NCBI RefSeq assembly: GCF_934754915.1
Contig: NZ_CAKVKB010000004.1
Location: 11,962 to 75,961 of the forward strand
Direction of reading: 5' to 3'
DNA from: an uncultured Clostridium sp.
GTDB taxonomy: Bacteria; Bacillota; Clostridia; Clostridiales; Clostridiaceae
Length of the DNA: 64,000 nt
The notes below the pieces were generated by a model. It was not told the origin of the DNA and did not search any database. It worked only from the letters and a program-made list of their open reading frames with translations. Shown in pieces: positions 46,665 through 54,837 of this stretch. How positions within the stretch are numbered: position 1 is the stretch's first letter; each line of letters starts with the position of its first letter. The translations under genes and the position numbers were made by a program.

Positions 46665-47763
46665 AATATATTATATCTATTTTTTTATCTTTTAGATAGA
46701 GTATAATTTTTCCTCTTTCAATTGCTTTATCCTGTATAACTTTTACATCTTTACCATGTTGTTTCAGTATATTGAAATACATCTTTTTATTAGCATATAG
46801 TTTACTTATTTCTTTTGGATTAATATGAATTTCACCTTTTTCATATTTATTCATATTCTTTAATATAAGTTCAACCATAAGACTGCTTTCAACAAGTTCC
46901 CTAAAAGATGGATGAAATGGTCCTGCAACAACATCATTTTTATCATTTATAGTTTCTGTAGGTTGAAGTCCTATTCTTATTACATTCACACAATTACTTC
47001 TATACAATTTGTACATTTCTTTACTTATTTCAACAGCTTCTTCCAATGAATACGGTACATATTCACCTTTTTTATACATTATTTCCATTGCTGTTCCTTT
47101 TATTGTCAACGCAGGATACAGTCTGCATATATCCGGTTTCATCTCTATAGATTTTCTCGCTGTCTCCATATCTGTTTCAAATGTATCTCCAGGAAGTCCT
47201 GGCATTATTTGATGTCCCAACACAAATCCATAGTCTTTTATAAGCTTAGAAGCTTCATATACAGACTGTACATTATGACCTCTTCCTGCTTTCAATAACA
47301 CTTCTTCATCTAAAGATTGAACTCCAAGCTCAATTATATCAGCTTTATATTCTTTTAAATATGAAAGTATATAGTCATTTATATAATCAGGTCTTGTAGA
47401 CATTCTTATCTTATCAACAATTCCCTTTTCTTTAAATTCCTTTGCAACTTCAAGCAGTTCCCTCTGTTTACTTTCCTTTATTCCAGTAAACGTTCCTCCA
47501 AAAAATGATATCTCAAGGGTAGCATTTTCATGATCTATGGTTTCAAGATATTCATTAACAGTTTTTCTTACACTTTCTGCAGTAACTTCTTCATTTCCTT
47601 CAGTACAAGTTGAATCCTTTAACGGCACATTCCTTCCATTTTCCGTTATTCTTAACGAATCCTTCTTCACACCTGTTATTTTGTCCTGATTACAAAATAC
47701 ACAGTCATGAGGACACCCCTCATGCGGCACAAATATGGGTATTATATAATAATCTTTACTCAT
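46663..47763 (-). CDS. Elp3-like radical SAM protein
   Basis: A 366-residue radical SAM enzyme with the [4Fe-4S] motif C-x3-C-x2-C at residues 17-24 (CPHDCVFC), followed by LEISFFGGTFTG and LGVQSLDEEVL. These are hallmarks of the Elp3/YhcC-like group. It lacks the C-terminal acetyltransferase domain of true Elp3, so the tRNA uridine-modifying reaction of Elp3 should not be assumed. It overlaps the rnc stop by 8 nt and is likely translated from the rnc transcript. The rnc-radical SAM-smc order recurs in clostridia. Confidence 0.85.
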   Translation of the reverse strand: MSKDYYIIPIFVPHEGCPHDCVFCNQDKITGVKKDSLRITENGRNVPLKDSTCTEGNEEVTAESVRKTVNEYLETIDHENATLEISFFGGTFTGIKESKQRELLEVAKEFKEKGIVDKIRMSTRPDYINDYILSYLKEYKADIIELGVQSLDEEVLLKAGRGHNVQSVYEASKLIKDYGFVLGHQIMPGLPGDTFETDMETARKSIEMKPDICRLYPALTIKGTAMEIMYKKGEYVPYSLEEAVEISKEMYKLYRSNCVNVIRIGLQPTETINDKNDVVAGPFHPSFRELVESSLMVELILKNMNKYEKGEIHINPKEISKLYANKKMYFNILKQHGKDVKVIQDKAIERGKIILYLKDKKIDIIY

Positions 47764-48454
47764 TTGTCTTATCCAGTTTCATCAAGGCCTGTTTTGCCGC
47801 ATGTTGTTCAGCTTCTTTTTTACTATATCCGCATCCTTCACCCATAACTTTATCATCTATAACTACATTAGTAAAGAATTTACGTCTATGTGGTGGACCT
47901 TCATGCTTTGTTAGTTCATAATGAATAGAAACTTCTCCATCTTTTTGTAGAAACTCCTGAAGCTTTGTCTTGAAATCTAATATTATTTCATTATTTATAG
48001 CTTTCTTTATTGTTTCTTCAAAATGAAGAAGGATAAAGTCCCTTACAAATCCTGTACCCTTATCAAGGTACACAGCAGCTATAACAGCTTCAACAGCATC
48101 AGCCTGTATAGAAATCCTTTCTCTTCCTCCTGTCAATTCTTCACCTTTACTCATCCTTATATATTCTCCAAGATGAAGTTTTTTTGCAATTTCATAAAGA
48201 GAATTTTCACATACTATAAGACTACGTATCTTTGTCAATTCTCCTTCTGATTTATTTTTAAAATTATTAAATAAATGTTCTGTAATGCAGAGTTGAAGAA
48301 CTGCATCACCCAAAAACTCAAGTCTTTCATTGTATTCTGCATCTTTAAACTGATTTGCGAACGAACTATGAGTCAATGCAGTTTTCAGCAATGCAGGATT
48401 ATTAAAATAAACTCCTAAATTTTCCTCAATTTCCTTAAGCGTATACTTATTCAT
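47756..48454 (-). CDS. rnc: Ribonuclease III
   Basis: Cleaves double-stranded RNA, including rRNA precursors. The 232-residue protein has the catalytic signature NERLEFLGDAVLQLCITEHLF (~38-58) and the second acidic pair in DAVEAVIAAVYLDKG. A C-terminal double-stranded RNA-binding domain has KTKLQEFLQKDG and GYSKKEAEQHAAKQAL. Start ATG 48454 follows SD AAGGAG. The leader carries a 45-nt near-perfect hairpin (48471-48515), a plausible substrate for self-cleavage. Confidence 0.96.
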   Translation of the reverse strand: MNKYTLKEIEENLGVYFNNPALLKTALTHSSFANQFKDAEYNERLEFLGDAVLQLCITEHLFNNFKNKSEGELTKIRSLIVCENSLYEIAKKLHLGEYIRMSKGEELTGGRERISIQADAVEAVIAAVYLDKGTGFVRDFILLHFEETIKKAINNEIILDFKTKLQEFLQKDGEVSIHYELTKHEGPPHRRKFFTNVVIDDKVMGEGCGYSKKEAEQHAAKQALMKLDKTNE

Positions 48455-48470
48455 TTTTTCACTCCTTAGA

Positions 48471-48515
48471 AGTTTATTCTTCAACTTGCTAATATAGCAA
48501 ATTCAAGAATAAACT
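48471..48515 (-). promoter_or_regulatory. Long hairpin in the rnc leader
   Basis: 48471-48491 pairs with 48495-48515 (about 20 pairs, one G-G mismatch, one G-U, 3-nt loop). It ends 4 nt before the AAGGAG SD of rnc and has no U tract, so it does not look like a terminator. Confidence 0.6.
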
Positions 48516-48521
48516 AATTAA

Positions 48522-48552
48522 TAAAGTTAAAATCCCGCATAAAACGCGGGAT
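48522..48552 (-). terminator. Intrinsic terminator after acpP
   Basis: ATCCCGC/GCGGGAT stem (48532-48538 with 48546-48552, 7-nt loop) followed by TTTAACTTT on the minus strand, directly past the acpP stop. Confidence 0.85.
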
Positions 48553-48556
48553 CATG

Positions 48557-48787
48557 CTATTCTTCGTGATGAGCTTTTACGTAGTTAACAACATCTCCAA
48601 CAGTTTTGAATTTTTCAACATCTTCATCTGGAATTTCCATGTCTAACTCATCTTCTAATGCCATTATAAGTTCAACAATATCTAATGAATCTGCATTTAA
48701 ATCATCAATAAAAGATGCATCCATTGTTACACTTGCTTCATCAATACTTAATTTATCAGCAATTATTGCTTGAATTCTTTCAAACAT
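48557..48787 (-). CDS. acpP: Acyl carrier protein
   Basis: A 76-residue acidic carrier of acyl chains in fatty-acid synthesis. The phosphopantetheine attachment serine is in [18 protein letters not shown] start at ATG 48787 with SD GGGAGG 8 nt upstream. The in-frame GTG at 48796 is part of that SD. It follows plsX, which uses acyl-ACP or acyl-CoA for phospholipid initiation, and precedes rnc, a conserved plsX-acpP-rnc order. Confidence 0.96.
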   Translation of the reverse strand: MFERIQAIIADKLSIDEASVTMDASFIDDLNADSLDIVELIMALEDELDMEIPDEDVEKFKTVGDVVNYVKAHHEE

Positions 48788-48898
48788 TTGTTTCACCTCC
48801 CAAGTTCTACATTTAGATAATATTATATAATATTTAAATCGTCAATATTGTTTTCTAATATTTAAATAATTAAATTAATTTATTTTGCCCAACTTAAA

Positions 48899-49900
48899 TT
48901 AATTTTGCTTTGAAAATTCCTGCTTCATATTTTCAAGAACCTTATTATCATAAAATATTTTACTCTGTCTTATTGCATTTTTAAAAGCTTTTCCATCAGA
49001 ACTTCCATGTGCTTTTATACAAATTCCATCTACTCCCAGAAAAGGAGCTCCTCCATATTCTTTATAATCTGTTTTTTTCATAAGATTTTTTAACACAGGC
49101 TTTAATAATAGTATACCTAATTTTGAAATAAATGAGGCCTGCATAACTTCATCTTTTATCATTCCCAATATTGTTGAAGCTGATCCTTCATACATTTTTA
49201 ATGCAGTATTTCCAACAAAACCATCACTTACAAGAACATTAGTATCTCCAGTTGGTACATATCTTGGTTCAACATTACCTTTAAAATTTAATTCTGCTTC
49301 ATCTTTTAATAGTTTATATGCTGATTTTGTAAGTTCATTTCCTTTTTCTTCTTCTTCACCTATATTTATAAGTCCTATACTTGGATTTTTCACATTAAAA
49401 ACATGCTCATAATATATTTTTCCCATTTTAGCAAACTGTACAAGAAATGCAGGCTTACAATCTACATTTGCTCCAACATCAACAATCATAAATTGTCCTC
49501 TTCTTCCAGGCATTATAGGTGCAAGCGCTGGTCTTTCCACCCCTTTTATCCTTCCGACAATAAGTGTACATCCAGCTAAAAATGCTCCAGTACTTCCTCC
49601 AGAAATTATAGCATCACAAGTCTTATCTTTTACCAAATTCAATGCTTTTACTATACTTGAATCTTTTTTTCTTCTTACAGCCATTACAGGATGTTCATTT
49701 GTAGAAATAACTTCTTCTGCATGTATTACAGTAACTTTATCTTTAGGATAGTCATATTTAGACAACTCATTGTTTATTTTATCTTGTGGACCTGTAACGA
49801 AAAATTCTATATCACTATATTCTTTAAGTGCTGATACAATTCCTTCAATTACAGCAGCTGGCGCATTATCTCCACCCATTCCATCTATAGCTATTTTCAT
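48899..49900 (-). CDS. plsX: Phosphate acyltransferase PlsX
   Basis: Makes acyl-phosphate from acyl-ACP for PlsY in phosphatidic acid synthesis. The 333-residue protein begins [14 protein letters not shown] and contains [14 protein letters not shown] and the C-terminal [18 protein letters not shown] motif. Start ATG 49900 with SD AAAGGTG. The upstream in-frame GTG lies inside the SD. No fapR gene precedes it here, unlike bacilli. Confidence 0.95.
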   Translation of the reverse strand: MKIAIDGMGGDNAPAAVIEGIVSALKEYSDIEFFVTGPQDKINNELSKYDYPKDKVTVIHAEEVISTNEHPVMAVRRKKDSSIVKALNLVKDKTCDAIISGGSTGAFLAGCTLIVGRIKGVERPALAPIMPGRRGQFMIVDVGANVDCKPAFLVQFAKMGKIYYEHVFNVKNPSIGLINIGEEEEKGNELTKSAYKLLKDEAELNFKGNVEPRYVPTGDTNVLVSDGFVGNTALKMYEGSASTILGMIKDEVMQASFISKLGILLLKPVLKNLMKKTDYKEYGGAPFLGVDGICIKAHGSSDGKAFKNAIRQSKIFYDNKVLENMKQEFSKQN

Positions 49901-50255
49901 AATCTTTATCACCTTTCATATAAATTTATAATGTTTCATATAATAACTGGAAATATGTTATATTATACCTTATTATCGCTTATATTACATCTTCTATTTG
50001 TTTTTTATAAACATCTTTTAATAATAATATGTAATTACACTTAATAAGTAGAATAAATGTTAATTGTTTTACTGTCAAGTTGATATATTTCAATTAGCAA
50101 TAGGCAATTGGCAATGAAGGATAAAATCTTCTAAAATTTTCTTTGATGTTTTTACATATATAAGATAAATTTTAATCTTGAAATATTATAATATAAATAT
50201 TTTCAATACTCAATTTTGCAACAATCAATATATTCATTGTTACAAAATTAACATA
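49901..50255. other. 355-nt gap between plsX and the DapF-like gene
   Basis: Contains repeat copy B (50091-50188). Otherwise AT-rich, with no gene and no clear terminator for the DapF-like gene. Confidence 0.5.
50091..50188 (+). repeat. Dispersed intergenic repeat, copy B
   Basis: CAATTAGCAATAGGCAATTG then GCAATGAAGGATAAAATCTT and a tail containing TTTGATGTTTTTACATATAT, parallel to copies A and C. Confidence 0.5.
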
Positions 50256-51116
50256 TTATCTTTTAATATCTTCTATAAATTCTTTATTTAAAATACCTTC
50301 TGCGATCTGCCTTATAGGTCCTGTCATCCTTACATTAAATTCATCATCTACTTCAATTATAAGCTCTCCACCTAAAAGTTTCACTGTCACTTTATTATCA
50401 ACAAGATTCTTTTTTCTAAGAACACTTACAACAGCACATGATGATGTTCCAGAGGCAAGAGTAAATCCTGCTCCTCTTTCCCATATTAATACTTCTACCT
50501 TATCCCTTCCTAAAACTTTTGCAAACTGCACATTAGTTTTATTGGGAAACATCTTATAATTTTCAATATATGGTCCATATTTTTTTATTTCATTTATATC
50601 TAATTCATTTTTTACAATTACGCAATGAGGATTTCCCATTGACACACAATTTATTTCAAATTCTTTATCAAGTATGTTTATTTTCTTGCCTATTACTTCT
50701 TCTGATGTAAAATTAGTTGGAATATCAGCTGCATCAAATATAGCTTTTCCCATATCTATTGTAATCAATGAAGCCCTATCATCTTTTACTTCAATAACAT
50801 CTGCATTTACTATCCCGCCTAAGGTCTCTACTGTAAATTTTCTTGTTTTTGAATATTTATAATCATAAATATATTTGCAGAAAATTCTAAGGCCATTACC
50901 ACTCTTTTCTGCTTCAGAACCATCAGGATTAAAAATTCTAAGACCAAAATCAGCTTTAGATGATGGCACCTTCAACAATATTCCATCAGAACCTATTCCA
51001 AAATTTATATTACATATTTTCTCAATAGCTCTCTCATTTAATTCAAAAGTCAATTTTTCACTATTAAGCACAACATACTCATTTCCCAATCCATGACTTT
51101 TCACAAATTCATTCAT
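50256..51116 (-). CDS. DapF-family epimerase-like protein with Ser at both catalytic Cys positions
   Basis: A 286-residue protein with the two-lobed diaminopimelate epimerase fold signatures: HGLGNEYVV at the start, FNPDGSEAEKSGNGLR (62-77), GNPHCVIV, and ERGAGFTLASGTSSCAV (213-229). In DapF the two acid-base cysteines sit in the CGNG and ACG(T/S)G motifs. Here those positions are Ser72 (KSGNG) and Ser222 (ASGTS). Other conserved residues, including Cys227, are kept. It may be a DapF-like racemase with a different mechanism or substrate, or inactive. No dap genes adjoin it. The call as a family member is firm; the reaction is not. Confidence 0.8.
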   Translation of the reverse strand: MNEFVKSHGLGNEYVVLNSEKLTFELNERAIEKICNINFGIGSDGILLKVPSSKADFGLRIFNPDGSEAEKSGNGLRIFCKYIYDYKYSKTRKFTVETLGGIVNADVIEVKDDRASLITIDMGKAIFDAADIPTNFTSEEVIGKKINILDKEFEINCVSMGNPHCVIVKNELDINEIKKYGPYIENYKMFPNKTNVQFAKVLGRDKVEVLIWERGAGFTLASGTSSCAVVSVLRKKNLVDNKVTVKLLGGELIIEVDDEFNVRMTGPIRQIAEGILNKEFIEDIKR

Positions 51117-51257
51117 TATATCCCCCCAATATTTCTATTATATTATTTGCTGTAATTTCAAATAATACATGTTCTAAATAATATTTAAATACATATATTA
51201 ATTTCAATGTAATATGAAATACAGTAATAGATGTCAAATACATTTTTTAACAAATAA

Positions 51258-51309
51258 CTATAAATTAAAATCCGGAATGGATTAATGTAATTATTAACTC
51301 ATTCCGGAT
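51258..51309 (-). terminator. Distal terminator after rpmF
   Basis: A perfect 10-bp stem (51270-51279 with 51300-51309), with inner pairing, followed by TTTTAATTT on the minus strand. Confidence 0.8.
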
Positions 51310-51340
51310 AATAAAATAAAAGAAAGTCAAAAGACTTTCT
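51310..51340 (-). terminator. Proximal terminator after rpmF
   Basis: 8-bp stem AGAAAGTC/GACTTTCT (51321-51328 with 51333-51340, 4-nt loop) followed by TTTTATTTTATTAT on the minus strand. Confidence 0.85.
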
Positions 51341-51342
51341 TT

Positions 51343-51525
51343 TTAGTTTTCAGAAGCTACTACTTCCTTACCTTTGTAAAAACCACAGTTCTTACATACT
51401 CTATGAGCAAGTTTCATTTCATGACATTGTGGACATTCTACGATGCCTGGTAAACTAGCTTTAAAAGTTTGAGCTCTTCTCTTCTTAGTTCTAGCACTAC
51501 ATTGCTTTCTAGCTGGACAACCCAT
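51343..51525 (-). CDS. rpmF: 50S ribosomal protein L32
   Basis: A 60-residue L32 of the zinc-ribbon (C+) type: CPQCHEMKLAHRVCKNCGFY has the four ligand cysteines. The N-terminus MGCPARKQCSARTKKRRAQTF carries two extra cysteines (positions 3 and 9) that are not zinc ligands. It lies 3 nt after yceD, a nearly universal yceD-rpmF pair. Confidence 0.95.
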   Translation of the reverse strand: MGCPARKQCSARTKKRRAQTFKASLPGIVECPQCHEMKLAHRVCKNCGFYKGKEVVASEN

Positions 51526-51528
51526 TAA

Positions 51529-52035
51529 TTACACCTCCTTATTATCAAACAAACCTCTTAAGACTTCAAAACGTACATCTACATCTTCTTTATTACAGTT
51601 ACATGTTGTAACATTTAAGTTACATCCACATTTCTGACAAAGTCCCTTACAGTCGTCTTTACATACTCTCTTGATTGGTAAAGTTGAAATTATGCTTGTT
51701 TCAACTAATTCAGTGATGTCTATAACATCATTCATTACAACAACAGCTTCTTCATCTTCACTTTCGCTATTAGTTGTAAACCTTTCTTCTATATCAATAT
51801 CTATTGGATAGATAAAGGTATCTAAGCATCTTGAACATAACATTTCCAAATCAGTTTTTATATTAGCAGTAACTACTAATACATCACTATCTGAAGTTAT
51901 AACTCCATTAACCTTGCAAGGAGTTACAGGCTTTATTGTATCGCCTTCAAATTCAAATGAATCAATATTAAAAACTTCGTCAATTTTTTTGCTTCTGTCT
52001 TTGCCTGAAACAATATCTGAAATTTGTATCTTCAT
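51529..52035 (-). CDS. yceD: YceD family (DUF177) protein
   Basis: A 168-residue DUF177 protein implicated in 23S rRNA accumulation or 50S assembly in other organisms. The family core is MLCSRCLDTFIYPIDIDIEERF. The C-terminal region has cysteine-rich KRVCKDDCKGLCQKCGCN. No SD precedes the ATG at 52035. A consensus promoter with its -10 ending at 52044 places the expected transcription start 1-5 nt before the ATG, pointing to leaderless translation. Confidence 0.9.
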   Translation of the reverse strand: MKIQISDIVSGKDRSKKIDEVFNIDSFEFEGDTIKPVTPCKVNGVITSDSDVLVVTANIKTDLEMLCSRCLDTFIYPIDIDIEERFTTNSESEDEEAVVVMNDVIDITELVETSIISTLPIKRVCKDDCKGLCQKCGCNLNVTTCNCNKEDVDVRFEVLRGLFDNKEV

Positions 52036-52043
52036 ACTTACAG

Positions 52044-52072
52044 AGTATATTGCACAACTGACATAATGTCAA
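52044..52072 (-). promoter_or_regulatory. Consensus SigA promoter for yceD-rpmF
   Basis: TTGACA (52067-52072), 17-bp spacer, TATACT (52044-52049). Only 8 nt separate the -10 from the yceD ATG, so the mRNA should have almost no 5' UTR. Confidence 0.8.
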
Positions 52073-52176
52073 TAATCCAATAATCTCCTTATCACTCCTT
52101 AGCAATTAATTTATAAATCAAACAAACTTATTATATAAAGTCATAATCGAAAAGTCAAGATATTTATTACAATTTA

Positions 52177-53373
52177 CTATTTAATTAAATCTAAAGTTTC
52201 TTCTGCTATCATTAACTCTTCGTTTGTAGGAATTACATATAATTTAACTTTAGAATCAGGTGTAGAAATTTCCATACCATCTCCAACATTTTGGTTGTCA
52301 TTCTTAACTGGATCTATCTTTATTCCTAAGAATTCCATATCTGTTAATGCTCTTATTCTTACTTCTGGTGCATGTTCTCCAATACCAGCTGTAAATACTA
52401 CTGCATCTAATCCACCCATTGCTGCTGCATATGCACCAATTTGTTTTTTAATTTGATATCCATAAATATCCATAGTTAATAAAGCTCTTGCATTATTTTT
52501 TTCAGCAGCAGCTCTTATATCTCTGAAATCTGTTCCAATTCCTGATACTCCTAATACACCACTTTGTTTATTTAAAATATTATCAACTTCTTCTGGAGTA
52601 TATCCTTTTTCTTTTTGTAAAAATGTAACTATTGCTGGATCTATGCTTCCACTTCTTGATCCCATTATTATACCATCAAGTGGTGTGAATCCCATTGTTG
52701 TATCTATTGATTCTCCACCATTAACAGCAGTAACACTTACACCATTTCCCAAGTGACAAGTTACTATCTTAAGGTCTTTAATGTCTTTCTTCATCCATTT
52801 GGCAACTTCACCTGCAACATATTTGTGAGAAGTTCCATGGAATCCATATCTTCTTATATGATCTTCTTCATAGAATTTATATGGTACTGGGTACATAAAT
52901 GCCTTTTGTGGCATAGTTTGATGGAATGCTGTATCAAATACTACAACCATTGGTGTATTTGGCATAAGTGCTTGACAAGCCTTGATTCCAATTATATTTG
53001 CTGGATTATGTAATGGTGCAAGTTTAACTAATTCTTCAAGGTTTGCTAAAACTTCATCATTAACTATAACAGATTTAGAATATTTTTCACCACCATGGAC
53101 AACTCTATGTCCTACTGCTGATATTTCATCCATTGATTTGATTACGCCTTGCTTTTCATCAACTAAAGTTTTTAAAACCAAATCAATAGCTATCTGATGA
53201 TCTTTAAGATCTGTTTCAACAACATATTTTTCTCTTCCATCTACTTTTTGAGTTAATACTCCATCTATTCCTATTCTTTCAACTAATCCTTGTGCTAAAA
53301 CACCATTATTAGACATATCTATAAGTTGGTATTTTAACGAAGAACTTCCGCAATTTATAACTAATATTTTCAT
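52177..53373 (-). CDS. ackA: Acetate kinase
   Basis: Makes ATP from acetyl phosphate, the energy-yielding last step of acetate fermentation. The 398-residue protein has all expected active-site segments: [13 protein letters not shown] (Asn7), [30 protein letters not shown] and [12 protein letters not shown] near the end. It lies 33 nt after pta in the classical clostridial pta-ackA operon. Confidence 0.97.
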   Translation of the reverse strand: MKILVINCGSSSLKYQLIDMSNNGVLAQGLVERIGIDGVLTQKVDGREKYVVETDLKDHQIAIDLVLKTLVDEKQGVIKSMDEISAVGHRVVHGGEKYSKSVIVNDEVLANLEELVKLAPLHNPANIIGIKACQALMPNTPMVVVFDTAFHQTMPQKAFMYPVPYKFYEEDHIRRYGFHGTSHKYVAGEVAKWMKKDIKDLKIVTCHLGNGVSVTAVNGGESIDTTMGFTPLDGIIMGSRSGSIDPAIVTFLQKEKGYTPEEVDNILNKQSGVLGVSGIGTDFRDIRAAAEKNNARALLTMDIYGYQIKKQIGAYAAAMGGLDAVVFTAGIGEHAPEVRIRALTDMEFLGIKIDPVKNDNQNVGDGMEISTPDSKVKLYVIPTNEELMIAEETLDLIK

Positions 53374-53406
53374 CTTTAATAACTCCTAACATTAAAATAT
53401 ATTTTT

Positions 53407-54402
53407 TTATTTTTGTGCTTGAACAGCTGTTAAAGCAACAACATTAACTATATCTTCTGAACTGCATCCTCTTGATAAATCATTAATTGGCTTAGCAAAT
53501 CCTTGACATACTGGCCCTATTGCTTCTGCATTTGCAAATCTCTGGACTAATTTATATCCTATATTTCCTGCCTGTAAATCAGGGAATACTAATACATTAG
53601 CCTTTCCAGCCACATTGCTTTCTGGCGCTTTTTGACTTGCAACTTTTGGTACTATAGCAGCATCTAATTGTAATTCACCATCTATCTCTAAATCTGGTCT
53701 TAATTCTCTTGCTTTAATTGTTGCATTTCTAACTTTATCTACAACTTCATGATCAGCACTTCCCATTGTAGAGAACGATAACATTGCAACTTTTGGATTT
53801 ATTTTTGATAACAATTTAGCATTATCAGCAGTTGCTATTGCTATCGAAGCTAACATATCTTCTGTTGGCATTGGATTAACTGCACAATCCGCAAAAAATA
53901 GTAATCCATTGTCTCCATATGGTGAATTTGGAACTTCCATTATAAAAAAGCTTGAAACACATGATACTCCTGGAGCAGTTTTAATTATCTGAAGACCTGG
54001 TCTTAATAAATCTCCTGTTGTGTGAACAGCTCCTGATACCATACCATCAGCATCATCTAATTTTACCATCATTGTAGCAAAATATAATGGGTCTCTGACT
54101 ATTTTTTCAGCCTTTTCCATTGTTACCCCTTTTGCTTTTCTTAATTCATAAAATGCATTTATATATTTTTGCAAGTCTTCCGATTCATTTGGATTTATTA
54201 TTTCAACTTGTGATAAATCTACATCTAATTCTTTTGCCTTTGTAAGGATTTCTTCTTTATCTCCTATAAGTATTGGATACGCTAATCCTAAATTACAAAT
54301 TTTTTGAGCAGCAGCAATAGTTCTTTCTTCATTTCCTTCTGGAAGAACTATTTTCTTTTTATTTGATTTAGCAGCTTCCCATATTTTTTTCATAAGTTCC
54401 AT
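53407..54402 (-). CDS. pta: Phosphate acetyltransferase
   Basis: Converts acetyl-CoA to acetyl phosphate. The 331-residue protein is the short single-domain form. It shows KIVLPEGNEERT, DGMVSGAVHTTGDLLRP, SFSTMGSADHE and VFPDLQAGNIGYKL. SD AAAGGAG is too close to the ATG at 54408, so I use the ATG two codons later (54402); the difference is two residues. Upstream lie a probable promoter (54441-54470) and a CodY-box-like palindrome (54508-54522). CodY is known to affect the acetate pathway in bacilli. Confidence 0.96.
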   Translation of the reverse strand: MELMKKIWEAAKSNKKKIVLPEGNEERTIAAAQKICNLGLAYPILIGDKEEILTKAKELDVDLSQVEIINPNESEDLQKYINAFYELRKAKGVTMEKAEKIVRDPLYFATMMVKLDDADGMVSGAVHTTGDLLRPGLQIIKTAPGVSCVSSFFIMEVPNSPYGDNGLLFFADCAVNPMPTEDMLASIAIATADNAKLLSKINPKVAMLSFSTMGSADHEVVDKVRNATIKARELRPDLEIDGELQLDAAIVPKVASQKAPESNVAGKANVLVFPDLQAGNIGYKLVQRFANAEAIGPVCQGFAKPINDLSRGCSSEDIVNVVALTAVQAQK

Positions 54403-54440
54403 AGACATGTTCTCCTTTCAACTTCTAGTTCCCTATAATT

Positions 54441-54470
54441 AATATACTCCTATAACCCTTGATATTTCAA
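54441..54470 (-). promoter_or_regulatory. Probable SigA promoter for pta-ackA
   Basis: TTGAAA (54465-54470), 18-bp spacer, TATATT (54441-54446), leader ~30 nt. Confidence 0.55.
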
Positions 54471-54507
54471 CTACTAAAATAGAATTCGATAGATTGAAAA
54501 TAATCTA

Positions 54508-54522
54508 AATTGTCAGACAATT
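54508..54522. promoter_or_regulatory. CodY-box-like palindrome upstream of pta
   Basis: AATTGTCAGACAATT is a perfect palindrome apart from its centre and matches the CodY consensus AATTTTCWGAAAATT at 13 of 15 positions. Its centre is ~45 bp upstream of the pta -35 box, where an activator would bind. Confidence 0.45.
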
Positions 54523-54689
54523 AAACTATAAAATACCTATACTCTAAAAGTATATTTTTTAACAATCAAATTTTGTATTAAAAAATTTAGACTTTAGACT
54601 ATAGTAATATATTTTTTATTCATATTTATTGATGATAAGATAACTATTAATTATAATTTTCTATATGTGTTTTATTTATATTATTATAG

Positions 54690-54756
54690 CTAACAATATA
54701 CAACTGACAATGAATTATGAAATTTTTGCAAATCTTTTTATAATTTCTCAACATAC
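54690..54756 (+). repeat. Dispersed intergenic repeat, copy C
   Basis: CTAACAATATACAACTGACA, then ATGAATTATGAAATTTTTG, CAAATCTTTTTATAATTT, in the same order as copies A, B, D and E. Confidence 0.45.
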
Positions 54757-54837
54757 TATATTCAATAAAAACGCATAATAATCAAATCATCTTTTATTTA
54801 ATAAATTCAAAATAACAATAAACTGGAGGCGATTTTT

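Larger units (their letters stand above)
54403..54837. other. 435-nt divergent gap between pta and tmcAL
   Basis: Contains the pta promoter, the CodY-like palindrome, repeat copy C (54690-54756) and the tmcAL SD (54825-54829). No other gene recognised. Confidence 0.5.

Noticed and set aside
46663..47763. True Elp3 (radical SAM plus acetyltransferase)
   Set aside because: The protein ends after the radical SAM region and has no GNAT domain.
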